A DNA stretch of 64,000 bases from CAVQEK01 sp964596645 (GTDB lineage: Bacteria > Bacteroidota > Bacteroidia > Cytophagales > Cyclobacteriaceae). Both the position numbers and the translations under genes were made by a program. The DNA lies in the NCBI GenBank assembly GCA_964596645.1, contig CAZQVB010000024.1, positions 1-64,000 of the forward strand. Reading direction: 5' to 3'. Of this stretch, positions 42,650 to 51,869 are shown one piece after another. Position 1 is the first letter of the stretch; each line of letters begins with the position of its first letter. The notes beneath the pieces are model-generated. The model did no database searches, had not been told where the DNA came from, and worked only from the letters and a program-made list of their open reading frames with translations.

Positions 42650-44308
42650 TTACCCGTTCATCGATATCAGGAATTCGTCGTTGTTGCGCGTGCCCTTCAT
42701 TTTTTCCAGTAAAAATTCCATGGCTTCCATGGAGGTCATGTCTGCCATGAACTTGCGCAGAATCCACACACGCTGCAGCGTTTCGGGATCCATGAGCAGT
42801 TCTTCACGCCGTGTGCCGGATGCAGGCACGTCGATGGCAGGGTACACACGCTTGTTGGACAGCTTGCGGTCGAGCTGTAGCTCCATATTGCCCGTGCCTT
42901 TAAATTCTTCGAAGATTACCTCATCCATTTTTGATCCTGTTTCGATCAGTGCCGTGGCAATGATGGTGAGTGAACCTCCATTTTCTACATTTCTGGCAGC
43001 GCCGAAAAATCGCTTGGGCTTGTGCAGCGCGTTGGCATCTACACCACCCGATAATATCTTACCTGAGGAAGGCACCACGGTGTTGTGCGCACGTGCAAGC
43101 CGCGTGATGGAGTCGAGCAATATCACCACGTCGTGCCCGCATTCTACCATGCGCTTGGCTTTCTCCAGCACTATGCCGGCCACCTTTACATGGCGTTCTG
43201 CCTGCTCGTCGAATGTGGATGAAATCACCTCTGCTTTTACGCTCCGGGCCATGTCGGTTACTTCTTCAGGCCGCTCGTCGATCAGCAGGATCATCAGGTA
43301 CACTTCCGGATGGTTTTCTGCTATGGAGTTGGCGATATTTTGAAGCAGTACTGTTTTTCCTGTTTTTGGCTGGGCCACGATCATGCCCCTCTGGCCTTTG
43401 CCAATGGGTGCGAAAAGGTCGAGAATACGCGTAGAATAGTTGGACGGGCTAGCCGACAGGTTCAATTTTTCTTGAGGGAACAGAGGCGTGAGATACTCAA
43501 ACGGCACCCGGTCGCGTATTTCATCGGTGGTTTTACCGTTCACCGTTTCTACGCGCAGCAGTGCGAAATATTTTTCACCTTCTTTCGGGGGTCGAATCTG
43601 CCCGCGTACGGTGTCGCCGGTTTTTAGTCCGAAAAGCTTGATTTGTGAGGGCGACACGTAGATGTCGTCGGGGCTGGCGAGGTAGTTATAATCGGAGCTG
43701 CGCAAGAAACCATAGCCGTCTTGCATTATTTCCAGCACACCTTCATTGATGATGGCACCGTCAAATTCTTTCAGGGTAAGCCGTTTAGGCTTTTTTTCCT
43801 CCCGTGGCGGGCGCTCTTCCCGAGGCTTTTCTTCACGGTTGTCGCGCCGTTGTTCTTTATTCTCGCGTTTGTTGTCGTTTATCTTGCGGTCGGGAGCAGC
43901 AGCAGATTGATCTTGATCTTTACCAGTGTTTTTTGTTTTCTCGCTCTTATCCTCTTCACCGGAGTCTAAATCCAGGTCAAAAGACTCGAGTACATCGTCT
44001 GAGCTTTTTTTCGGGCTTTCCGTAGCCTCTTTATTATCGGGCTTTTTCTTCACGTTTTCGCGCTTGGGAATAAACCGCTTCTTCTCTTCCTTCTTTTCGG
44101 CGCCGTTGTCTGTAGGGGCCGCCTTGGCATCATTGCCTTCGGGGGTTGCTTTCTTTTGAGTAGCCTCAGGGTTGGATGCCTGAAAGTCGAGGATCTTGTA
44201 GATAAGTTCTTTTTTAGGAAGCTTTTTGTAATTGTCTAACTTCAATTCCTCCGCTATATCTTTCAACTCTGAAAGAAGCCTGACATTTAAATCTTGAATG
44301 GTGTACAT
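42650..44308 (-). CDS. rho: Transcription termination factor Rho
   Basis: This 552-residue protein is longer than E. coli Rho (419). The Rho N-terminal helical domain is residues ~2-48 (LNVRLLSELKDIAEELKL). Residues ~50-170 are a Lys/Glu/Asp-rich low-complexity insertion, typical of Bacteroidota. The RNA-binding fold (~175-255, with GYGFLRSSDYNYL) comes next. The ATPase core has QPKTGKTVLLQ (Walker A), LLIDERPEEVTDM and LLDSITRLARAHN. Divergent from serS, with a terminator downstream. Confidence 0.97.
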   Translation of the reverse strand: MYTIQDLNVRLLSELKDIAEELKLDNYKKLPKKELIYKILDFQASNPEATQKKATPEGNDAKAAPTDNGAEKKEEKKRFIPKRENVKKKPDNKEATESPKKSSDDVLESFDLDLDSGEEDKSEKTKNTGKDQDQSAAAPDRKINDNKRENKEQRRDNREEKPREERPPREEKKPKRLTLKEFDGAIINEGVLEIMQDGYGFLRSSDYNYLASPDDIYVSPSQIKLFGLKTGDTVRGQIRPPKEGEKYFALLRVETVNGKTTDEIRDRVPFEYLTPLFPQEKLNLSASPSNYSTRILDLFAPIGKGQRGMIVAQPKTGKTVLLQNIANSIAENHPEVYLMILLIDERPEEVTDMARSVKAEVISSTFDEQAERHVKVAGIVLEKAKRMVECGHDVVILLDSITRLARAHNTVVPSSGKILSGGVDANALHKPKRFFGAARNVENGGSLTIIATALIETGSKMDEVIFEEFKGTGNMELQLDRKLSNKRVYPAIDVPASGTRREELLMDPETLQRVWILRKFMADMTSMEAMEFLLEKMKGTRNNDEFLISMNG

Positions 44309-44628
44309 ATTGAAATACTATGGGGAAAGATCTCCTAATCGCAATGGCTGATCGGGAAGTAGAATAAAATGATTGATTACTTATTTGGAAAAAAAGATTG
44401 AATCGGAGTTCAGATATCTGGGACAACATCTAAACGACAAAAAACCTAAGAAGTTTTTGTGACTGCAATATTAACGCGGTCATTTGGATTTAGCAAGCTA
44501 TGCATCTCAAAATTGCTATTAACCTGTGCTGGTATTCTATCGTCAATTCTGTTTTTCAATCTGAGGGCAAATCTCGTAGTTTTGCCATTCTATTTATTCG
44601 TTTCCAATATCTACTCATCACATCGAAT
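44309..44628. promoter_or_regulatory. rho-serS divergent promoter region
   Basis: This 320-base gap serves both divergent genes. TAGTTTTG at 44577-44584 matches TAnnTTTG and would start the serS transcript about 38 bases before its ATG; the -33 element is unclear. No T-box or other leader structure is evident, and no small gene is supported. An open frame from 44500 into serS is a shadow of the leader. Confidence 0.45.
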
Positions 44629-45903
44629 ATGCTTCGGATTCAAGACATAAAGGAAAATTGGCTGCAAATTGAAGAAGGCTTGCGTAAGAAACGTGTTAGT
44701 GATGCGCCGGCAAAAATGCAGCATCTCATCGATCTCGATCAAAAACGCAAAGACATACAAACCCGCCTAGATGAGCTTCTGAACCAGTCAAACACACTGT
44801 CGAAGCAGATAGGCGGACTCATGCAGAGCGGCAAGCGCGAAGAGGCGGAGGCTGCCAAAAAGCAAACGGCTGAGCTGAAAACCAGCATTCGGGAACTGCA
44901 GGAGGCACAGAATAATGTAGACGAAAAACTCACAGAAGCACTGTATAATGTACCCAATGCGGCACATGCAAATGTACCTGACGGTGCCGGTGCCGACGAC
45001 AATACGGTGGTGCTGGTGGGAGGGCACATGCCAGACTTGATCGACGAGGCCCGCCCACACTGGGATTTGATTGAGCGATACAACATCATTGATTTTGAGC
45101 TCGGTACTAAGCTGACGGGCGCTGGCTTCCCTGTATACAAAGGCAAGGGGGCCAAGCTGCAGCGGGCACTCATCAATTTTTTTCTGAATGAAGCAGATAA
45201 AGCCGGGTACCTGGAGATACAACCGCCCATCATGATCAACGCGGAATCGGGATATGCTACCGGGCAACTGCCGGACAAAGAAGGCCAGATGTACGAGGTG
45301 ACGGCAGAGAAGTTTTATTTGATACCTACTGCCGAAGTACCCATCACCAACTTGTACAGAAATGTAATACTGGAAGAAAAGGACCTGCCCATCAAAAACG
45401 TGGGCTACACCCCATGCTTCAGGCGCGAGGCCGGCTCGTGGGGCGCACACGTGCGTGGCCTTAATCGACTGCATCAATTTGATAAAGTGGAAATTGTGCA
45501 AATTACGACTGCCGCCCACTCATATGACGCACTGGAAGAAATGTGCATTTATGTGGAAGGATTGCTCGAAAAACTGGAGCTGCCTTATCGCCGGTTGCTT
45601 CTCTGTGGAGGTGACATGGGCTTTACGTCAGCCATGACCTTCGACCTGGAGGTGTACGCGGGTGCCCAGAAGAAATGGCTGGAGGTGAGCTCCATTAGCA
45701 ATTTTGAAACCTACCAATCCAACCGGCTAAAGCTCCGGTATAAAGATGCTGCAAAGAAACCCAGCCTGCTGCACACGTTGAATGGCAGCGCACTGGCACT
45801 GCCGCGCATTGTGGCAGCCCTTTTAGAAAATAATCAAACATTAGATTCTATTAAAATACCCAAGGCGTTGGTGCCCTACACAGGATTTGACACTATAGAA
45901 TAA
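44629..45903 (+). CDS. serS: Seryl-tRNA synthetase
   Basis: The 424-residue protein starts MLRIQDIKENW, the usual beginning of bacterial SerRS. A long antiparallel coiled-coil tRNA-binding arm (residues ~27-100) follows. The class II core contains motif 2 GYTPCFRREAGSWG and the motif 3 region NGSALALPRIVAALLENNQ. It charges tRNA-Ser. The ATG at 44629 gives the family's normal length; a 43-residue extension does not. The acetyltransferase gene begins directly at its stop. Confidence 0.97.
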   Translation: MLRIQDIKENWLQIEEGLRKKRVSDAPAKMQHLIDLDQKRKDIQTRLDELLNQSNTLSKQIGGLMQSGKREEAEAAKKQTAELKTSIRELQEAQNNVDEKLTEALYNVPNAAHANVPDGAGADDNTVVLVGGHMPDLIDEARPHWDLIERYNIIDFELGTKLTGAGFPVYKGKGAKLQRALINFFLNEADKAGYLEIQPPIMINAESGYATGQLPDKEGQMYEVTAEKFYLIPTAEVPITNLYRNVILEEKDLPIKNVGYTPCFRREAGSWGAHVRGLNRLHQFDKVEIVQITTAAHSYDALEEMCIYVEGLLEKLELPYRRLLLCGGDMGFTSAMTFDLEVYAGAQKKWLEVSSISNFETYQSNRLKLRYKDAAKKPSLLHTLNGSALALPRIVAALLENNQTLDSIKIPKALVPYTGFDTIE

Positions 45904-46380
45904 ATGAAGACTGTGAATGCAACCATACGGCCCGGCACCAAAGAAGACCTGCCTCAGATACTCACGTTGGTACAGGAACTTGCCGCTTTCGAAAAAGCCC
46001 CGGAAGAAGTCACGAATAGTGTGGATCGCATGGCCAATGAAGGCTTTGGTGACAGACCATTTTTTCATGCCTTTGTAGCGGAACTCGAAGGCAAAATAGT
46101 GGGCATGGCCGTGTACTTCTTTAGCTATTCCACCTGGAAGGGCAAGTCGCTGTACCTGGACGACATTGTAATTGCCGACGGCTTCAGGCGGCACGGTATA
46201 GGTAATGCGCTATTTAGTGCTGTGGCCAGGGTAGCACGCGATCAGCAGTGCGGAAAGATGCACTGGCAAGTGCTGGATTGGAATGAGCCGGCCATTCAAT
46301 ATTACAAAAAGGTCGGGGCAAAATTTGATTCGGAGTGGATCAACTGCAGCCTCAATGCACACCAACTGAACGACTTTTAA
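45904..46380 (+). CDS. GNAT-family N-acetyltransferase
   Basis: This 158-residue GNAT protein has LYLDDIVIADGFRRHGIGNALF, where RRHGIG is the acetyl-CoA pyrophosphate loop, and WNEPAIQYYKKVGAKF at the C-terminal strand. The N-terminus (IRPGTKEDLPQILTLVQELA) and HWQVLDWN resemble diamine N-acetyltransferases (SSAT-like). The acceptor is unproven. It starts one base after the serS stop and overlaps the convergent DUF4286 gene by four bases. Confidence 0.88.
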   Translation: MKTVNATIRPGTKEDLPQILTLVQELAAFEKAPEEVTNSVDRMANEGFGDRPFFHAFVAELEGKIVGMAVYFFSYSTWKGKSLYLDDIVIADGFRRHGIGNALFSAVARVARDQQCGKMHWQVLDWNEPAIQYYKKVGAKFDSEWINCSLNAHQLNDF

Positions 46381-46685
46381 ATCGCTACTTCTTCCAGCAG
46401 CGTCATAAAGGCTACATGTCGATTGCGAAATTTTTCATTGATCATGGCAGAGAGTTGAGCCGCCTCATTGGCAAGAAAGCGCTCTATCTGCTCAAGATTG
46501 TCAGACTGGAACTGCAGGGCAAAAGTAGGGTCGTCAGTTGCTTGCTCTGATAATAGCCTGTACATTTTCCATTGGGTAAAATAACCGCCAGCCAAAGCCG
46601 CGGGAATATATTCCGTCTTCATCCAAAGCAGCCATTCACTGGCGCTGCCGGCGTCTATGTTGAAAGTAATGTTGTAGAGTATCAT
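46377..46685 (-). CDS. DUF4286 protein
   Basis: The 102-residue cytoplasmic protein contains ILYNITFNIDAGSASEWLLWMK and FALQFQSDNLEQIERFL, the pattern of the small ferredoxin-like DUF4286 family found across Bacteroidota. Function is unknown. It is convergent with the acetyltransferase gene. Confidence 0.85.
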   Translation of the reverse strand: MILYNITFNIDAGSASEWLLWMKTEYIPAALAGGYFTQWKMYRLLSEQATDDPTFALQFQSDNLEQIERFLANEAAQLSAMINEKFRNRHVAFMTLLEEVAI

Positions 46686-46877
46686 TGCGCAGTGATGTTT
46701 GCTTTTTGCAATATTCTCAGGGATTTATATCGACTATTCATGGTTTGTGTAACATTTTATTCATTTCTTTGAACAAAAATTCTTAAGGCCGTGTTAATGT
46801 GACAGTTACAGATATGCGCGCTGAGCGATTTTAGCAGCATATTCAGGTTGGTTTATTAGAGGTTAAAATTTACAACG

Positions 46878-47801
46878 GTGTCATACTATTCTATCAAAGA
46901 TCTTGAACAGCTTTCTGGTATAAAGGCCCACACTTTACGCATTTGGGAGCAACGCTACAACTTCATCAAGCCAAAAAGAACCGGTACGAACATAAGGTAT
47001 TACAACGATGAAGACCTTCGGCTTGTGTTGAATGTTTCTCTTTTGAAAGATAACGGATACAAAATTTCGCAAATCAGCCAAATGGCGGTGAGCGACATGC
47101 AAGATAAGGTACAGCGGCTTATGGAAAGCAAGCTGAGTTATCCTGAGCAGGTACAGGCGTTGACCATATCTATGCTCGACTTGGATGAAGATCGCTTCGA
47201 GAGAATATTATCAACCAATATTTTGCAAATAGGCTTTGAGCGCACGATGATGAAAATCATCAATCCTTTTTTCAGGCGTATCGGTATATTATGGCAGACA
47301 GGGTCTATCTCACCCGCGCAGGAGCATTTTATGTCCAATTTGATCCGCCAAAAAATTATAGTGGCCATAGATGGTCAGACGGTTTCTAATACCAATCATA
47401 ACCATAAATATTTGCTTTTCCTGCCAGAAGGTGAGTCGCATGAGATCTCACTGCTATTTTCATCCTATATCGTGAAATCCAGAAATAACAAGGTTATTTA
47501 TCTGGGAGCCAATGTGCCTCACGGTGACTTGCAGTCTATCTACGACCTGCACAGCCCTGAGTTTATTTTGTCAGTATTCACCACCGTTCCTTCGCGTGTT
47601 GATGCTCAAGAGTACATCTACACGCTGTCTAGTACATTTCCTGATTCAATCATACTATTGTCGGGACAGCAAGTGGTTGGGCAAGACATGGATTGTCCGC
47701 ACAATGTAATTATTCTTTCCAAGCTCGAGGACTTGATAGAATTTGTGGACATAAAGACAGATGAAATACAGGCAAAACAGGAAAGCACAGGCGCTTACTA
47801 G
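46878..47801 (+). CDS. CarH-like MerR regulator with cobalamin-binding domain
   Basis: This 307-residue protein starts at GTG 46878. Residues 1-70 are a MerR helix-turn-helix (SIKDLEQLSGIKAHTLRIWEQRY). Residues ~90-165 resemble the CarH four-helix cap, with Trp139 and Glu149-His150 in LWQTG...AQEH. A Rossmann-like cobalamin-binding fold follows, with ESHEIS (His188) as the likely lower-ligand site and GANVPHGDL. In CarH, from memory, the residue after Trp is a His that locks cobalamin after light; here it is Gln140. It probably senses light or B12 and controls the neighbouring carotenoid genes. Confidence 0.87.
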   Translation: MSYYSIKDLEQLSGIKAHTLRIWEQRYNFIKPKRTGTNIRYYNDEDLRLVLNVSLLKDNGYKISQISQMAVSDMQDKVQRLMESKLSYPEQVQALTISMLDLDEDRFERILSTNILQIGFERTMMKIINPFFRRIGILWQTGSISPAQEHFMSNLIRQKIIVAIDGQTVSNTNHNHKYLLFLPEGESHEISLLFSSYIVKSRNNKVIYLGANVPHGDLQSIYDLHSPEFILSVFTTVPSRVDAQEYIYTLSSTFPDSIILLSGQQVVGQDMDCPHNVIILSKLEDLIEFVDIKTDEIQAKQESTGAY

Positions 47802-47862
47802 CTTTGTAAGGTAACTTGTGCTTTTCAATTTTTTTATTTCTCGGCTTTAGTCGAAACCTTAA

Positions 47863-48112
47863 TGTTTAATCAGCGTACACCATCCTTAAACACATTTACC
47901 GGCGGTTTATCCCGTCTTACTGCCAGGTTTTTTTAGAATTCTTCTCTAGGACAATATAGGGGCCTTTGCTCTCTAAGTTCAAATTTTCAATATGTCAGTT
48001 GGATTATTTTAAGTCTGTGATAAGCGCAGAAAAAATTTGTTTAGCTTAAACAAAAAAAAGTTAAACATTAATGGCCAGGTTTGTTTAATTATTCGTATCA
48101 TTGTTTAAACAA
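47863..48112. promoter_or_regulatory. TGTTTA palindrome cluster before the sigma factor gene
   Basis: Eight TGTTTA/TAAACA half-sites lie in 250 bases. They are at 47863, 47887, 48038, 48047, 48062, 48082, 48102 and 48106 (approximate first bases). Two are paired: TTTGTTTA-GCT-TAAACAAA (48036-48054) and the perfect palindrome TTGTTTAAACAA (48101-48112), 12 bases before the sigma ATG. A weak -7 match, TATCATTG, is at 48096-48103, so a bound protein would cover the promoter. The CarH-like regulator is the obvious candidate binder. No other gene is seen from 47802 to 48124. Confidence 0.6.
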
Positions 48113-48124
48113 AAATTTACCACC

Positions 48125-48637
48125 ATGACAGCATTGGAATTTAGCTACACTATTAACAAACTCACCGGTTCGTTAAAGCCGTTTGCGCTTCGCCTTACAA
48201 AGGACATGGAAGATGCCAACGACCTTCTCCAGGAAACCGTTTTAAAGGCTTTTTCAAATCGGGATAAGTTTACCGACGGCACCAACCTGAAGGCTTGGCT
48301 TTACACCATCATGAAGAACACTTTCATTACCAACTATCAGCGTATGGTGAGAAAGAATACCTTTATTGACACGACCGACAACCTGCACTATCTGAACTCA
48401 TCAAGCCATACCATTGAAAATATGGCTTATGGCAAGTTCGCCATGCGCGATATTAATGAAGCCATTGAGAAATTGGATGATACTTATAAAGTGCCATTTA
48501 TGATGCATTTTCGCGGGTTTAAGTATTATGAGATTGCCGACAAGCTGAACATACCTATAGGCACCGTGAAAAATCGCATACACATCGCACGCAAAGAATT
48601 GAAGGCGATGCTGAAGAACTACGCCACTAAAGCATAA
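48125..48637 (+). CDS. ECF-family RNA polymerase sigma factor
   Basis: The 170-residue protein has region 2 with DANDLLQETVLKAF and LKAWLYTIMKNTFI, and region 4 with YYEIADKLNIPIGTVKNRIHIARKEL. It is close to the Bacteroidota ECF sigma factors found in carotenoid clusters. No anti-sigma gene is adjacent, so it may be controlled only at transcription by the upstream regulator. The ATG at 48125 is preferred to one eight codons upstream that would lie in the palindrome. crtI starts 13 bases later. Confidence 0.93.
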   Translation: MTALEFSYTINKLTGSLKPFALRLTKDMEDANDLLQETVLKAFSNRDKFTDGTNLKAWLYTIMKNTFITNYQRMVRKNTFIDTTDNLHYLNSSSHTIENMAYGKFAMRDINEAIEKLDDTYKVPFMMHFRGFKYYEIADKLNIPIGTVKNRIHIARKELKAMLKNYATKA

Positions 48638-48650
48638 TGAATAGATTATA

Positions 48651-50123
48651 ATGAAAGTACTGGTGATAGGCTCAGGCTTTGCCGGGCTTTCAGCGGCTAC
48701 ATATCTCGCCAGTTTTGGCTACCAAGTTACTCTTGTAGAAAAAAATGACTCGTTTGGCGGCAGGGCCCGTCAGATGACCATAGGGGACTATGTGTTCGAC
48801 ATGGGTCCTAGCTGGTACTGGATGCCTGATGTGTTTGACGCGTACTTCGCAGACTTTGGCAAAAGCTCTGCGGATTATTATGAATTAATACGCTTAGACC
48901 CATCGTATTCTGTGGTTTTCGGGCCTGACGATGTCATGAACATTCCGGCCGATTACGCTGCATTGCTTCAATTATTCGAAGAACTCGAACCTGGAAGTAG
49001 TGAAAGATTACAAAAGTTTCTTTCACAAGCAGAATACAAATACAAAGTTGGTATTCAAGACCTGGTACATAAACCGGGCTTGTCACTGACGGAATTTCTA
49101 AGCCCGCGCCTTGCACTCGACATGCTTCGATTGGATGTTTTTCAGTCATTTCACAATCATGTCAGAAAGTATCTTTCGCATCCTCACCTCATACAGCTCA
49201 TTGAGTTTCCCATACTCTTTCTTGGGGCTATTGCCAAAAATACTCCTGCGCTTTACAGTCTTATGAATTATGCCGATATTAAACTTGGTACGTGGTATCC
49301 GCTAGGTGGCATGTATAAAGTAGTAGAAGGTATGGTTCAATTAGCACGCGATCAGGGGGTAAATTTGATCACAAATTGTGAAATCGAATCCTTTACATTT
49401 GATAAGGGAAATATCAAGGCTGCGCACGGATCAAATCAAACATTTGATGTAGACGTGGTAGTGGCTGGTGCGGATTATCACCATGTGGAAACCCGCTTAC
49501 TTCCTCAATCTCTTAGAAGCTATACCGACCAATACTGGCAAAAACGTACCTTAGCCCCATCATCCCTTTTGTTCTATTTGGGCTTCGACTGTAAAATACC
49601 TACTCTGGAACACCACACCTTATTTTTCGATGCGGATTTCCATATCCATTCGGAAGAAATATATCAGCGTCCCTCGTGGCCATCAAGCCCATTATTTTAT
49701 GTGAATATGCCGAGTAAAACTGATCCGGAGGTTGGCCCGCCTGATGGCGAAACCATGGTGATATTGATACCCGTAGCGCCAGACCTGAAAGACGATGATG
49801 CAACACGCGAGAAATATTTTGAGATAGTGATGCGGCGAATTGAAAAAATTACTGGCCACGATTTGCAAAAGCATATCGTTGTGAAAAAAAGCTACGCACA
49901 CAGGGATTTTATTAGTGACTATCACGCTTTTAAAGGCAATGCATACGGTCTTGCCAACATCTTACGGCAGACGGCTATTTTAAAACCTTCTTTGAAAAGC
50001 AAAAAGGTGAAAAACCTGTACTATACAGGCCAGCTTACAGTACCAGGCCCTGGAGTGCCCCCATCATTGATTTCCGGAAAAGTGGTATCAAAAGTCATTG
50101 AAAAACATTTTCACCGTGTATAA
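48651..50123 (+). CDS. crtI: Phytoene desaturase
   Basis: This 490-residue flavoprotein has the FAD site VIGSGFAGLSAATYLA, followed by VEKNDSFGGRARQ. Its C-terminus, LYYTGQLTVPGPGVPPSLISG, is the CrtI signature. It desaturates phytoene to lycopene, or partly so. crtB starts eight bases after its stop, so they form an operon with the sigma gene. Confidence 0.95.
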   Translation: MKVLVIGSGFAGLSAATYLASFGYQVTLVEKNDSFGGRARQMTIGDYVFDMGPSWYWMPDVFDAYFADFGKSSADYYELIRLDPSYSVVFGPDDVMNIPADYAALLQLFEELEPGSSERLQKFLSQAEYKYKVGIQDLVHKPGLSLTEFLSPRLALDMLRLDVFQSFHNHVRKYLSHPHLIQLIEFPILFLGAIAKNTPALYSLMNYADIKLGTWYPLGGMYKVVEGMVQLARDQGVNLITNCEIESFTFDKGNIKAAHGSNQTFDVDVVVAGADYHHVETRLLPQSLRSYTDQYWQKRTLAPSSLLFYLGFDCKIPTLEHHTLFFDADFHIHSEEIYQRPSWPSSPLFYVNMPSKTDPEVGPPDGETMVILIPVAPDLKDDDATREKYFEIVMRRIEKITGHDLQKHIVVKKSYAHRDFISDYHAFKGNAYGLANILRQTAILKPSLKSKKVKNLYYTGQLTVPGPGVPPSLISGKVVSKVIEKHFHRV

Positions 50124-50131
50124 ATGAATAG

Positions 50132-50983
50132 ATGAAAAAGCATTCCTCACAAGAACTTTTTAATAAAACTGCGCATTTGTGCAGCAAGCTTATCACTCAA
50201 GAGTACAGCACTTCTTTCACACTAGGCATACAAACCCTGGCCAGTCGCTATCATGATCCTATTTACGCCATCTATGGCTTTGTGCGATATGCCGACGAAA
50301 TTGTTGACACATTTCACGGTCAAAACAAAGAGCAACTGCTAACTCAATTTCGCACTGATACTCTGGCTGCCATAGAACAAAGAATAAGCCTTAACCCAGT
50401 ACTGCATTCATTTCAGTTGGCTGTAAACACATATCAAATACCCCTCGACTACATTGAGGCCTTTATTCACAGCATGGCTATGGATCTAAAACCTCAAATC
50501 TACGATCAACAAAACTACGAACGCTATATATACGGCTCGGCAGAAGTAGTGGGGCTTATGTGTCTGAAGGTTTTTTGTGCACAAAATGAGCGCCTGTTCC
50601 AGCAGTTATACACGCCGGCCAGGCATCTGGGCGCTGCCTTTCAAAAGGTCAATTTTCTGCGAGATATAAAAAGTGACTACGACGATAGAGGGCGGGTCTA
50701 TTTTCCCAATATAGATATTAGGCGTTTTGATAAGACCAACAAACAATCAATTGAACTGGATATTCAAAATGATTTTAATCTGGCCTATGAGGGCATCACG
50801 CGATTGCCAAAAGGTAGCAAATTGGGCGTATACCTGGCCTATGTTTACTACCTCAAGTTGTTTCATAAGATAAAATTGTGTTCAGCATCTACAATGCTGA
50901 AGCAGCGCATACGGATAGCCAATCAGACGAAGTATTTGCTGCTTATTAAGTCTTATTTTCGATATCGCCTCAACGTTTTATAG
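50132..50983 (+). CDS. crtB: Phytoene synthase
   Basis: The 283-residue trans-isoprenyl synthase has two aspartate motifs: YGFVRYADEIVD and FLRDIKSDYDDRGRVYFP. It condenses two geranylgeranyl diphosphates to phytoene. Length fits. The gene is followed by ispH after 31 bases. Confidence 0.95.
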   Translation: MKKHSSQELFNKTAHLCSKLITQEYSTSFTLGIQTLASRYHDPIYAIYGFVRYADEIVDTFHGQNKEQLLTQFRTDTLAAIEQRISLNPVLHSFQLAVNTYQIPLDYIEAFIHSMAMDLKPQIYDQQNYERYIYGSAEVVGLMCLKVFCAQNERLFQQLYTPARHLGAAFQKVNFLRDIKSDYDDRGRVYFPNIDIRRFDKTNKQSIELDIQNDFNLAYEGITRLPKGSKLGVYLAYVYYLKLFHKIKLCSASTMLKQRIRIANQTKYLLLIKSYFRYRLNVL

Positions 50984-51014
50984 GCCACAAACATTCAGTT
51001 GTACATTAGGTTAG

Positions 51015-51866
51015 GTGTCCATGTTGAATTTAAAGGTTGAAATAGATCAAAATTCAGGATTCTGCTTTGGGGTGGTTTATGCCATTGATATGGCTGAAGA
51101 GATACTCGATGAGCAGGGATATCTGTATTGCCTGGGCGATATCGTTCACAACGACGAAGAGGTGAACCGGCTCGTGGAAAAAGGTCTGCGAATCATTGAC
51201 CACGCTGTGTTGCAAACTTTAAAAAATGAAAAAGTCTTGATTCGTGCACATGGTGAACCCCCATCTACATACGAGCTGGCATTGAAAAACGAACTCGAAC
51301 TTATCGATGCCTCCTGCCCCGTGGTGCTGAAGCTTCAAAACAGGATAAGAAAAGCGTCTGACAAGAAGGAGCAAATATTTATATACGGAAAGCATGGACA
51401 TGCCGAAGTACTGGGCTTGCTCGGCCAAACTCAAAATACGGCCACCGTTTTTGAAAACCTCGATGAAATTGAAAATACCAAGCTGCCCGAGTCGTTGGTG
51501 CTATTCAGCCAAACCACCAAGAGTGTGGACCAATTTCATAAAATAGCTTCCGTGCTGAAGGATCGGGGAGTAGAAGTAGACGCCAATGATACCATCTGCC
51601 GTCAGGTTTCTAATCGCGATGAAGAACTTCGATCATTTGCACTGAAGTACGATAAGATTATTTTTGTGTCCGGCACGAAATCGTCTAATGGGCGAGTGCT
51701 TTTTAATGTGTGCAAGCAGGAAAATCCTAATACCTACTTTATTTCCAACAGCAAGGAACTGGATGCAAATTGGTTTGGAATGCATGAATCTGTGGGCATT
51801 TGCGGGGCTACCTCTACACCCATGTGGCTGATGGAAGAAGTGAAGGAAAAATTACAGCATATTTGA
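51015..51866 (+). CDS. ispH: 4-hydroxy-3-methylbut-2-enyl diphosphate reductase
   Basis: The 283-residue protein has the three iron-sulfur cysteines of IspH: Cys17 in NSGFCFGV, Cys101 in DASCPVV and Cys195 in NDTICRQV. It also has the IRAHGEPP and FVSGTKSSNG loops. It makes isopentenyl and dimethylallyl diphosphate in the last step of the MEP pathway. Its place inside the carotenoid run ties precursor supply to pigment synthesis. crtZ begins four bases after its stop. Confidence 0.95.
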   Translation: MSMLNLKVEIDQNSGFCFGVVYAIDMAEEILDEQGYLYCLGDIVHNDEEVNRLVEKGLRIIDHAVLQTLKNEKVLIRAHGEPPSTYELALKNELELIDASCPVVLKLQNRIRKASDKKEQIFIYGKHGHAEVLGLLGQTQNTATVFENLDEIENTKLPESLVLFSQTTKSVDQFHKIASVLKDRGVEVDANDTICRQVSNRDEELRSFALKYDKIIFVSGTKSSNGRVLFNVCKQENPNTYFISNSKELDANWFGMHESVGICGATSTPMWLMEEVKEKLQHI

Positions 51867-51869
51867 GTC

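Noticed and set aside
44500..44628. 43-residue N-terminal extension of seryl-tRNA synthetase
   Set aside because: The family start MLRIQDI is at 44629 and the extension overlaps the candidate promoter.
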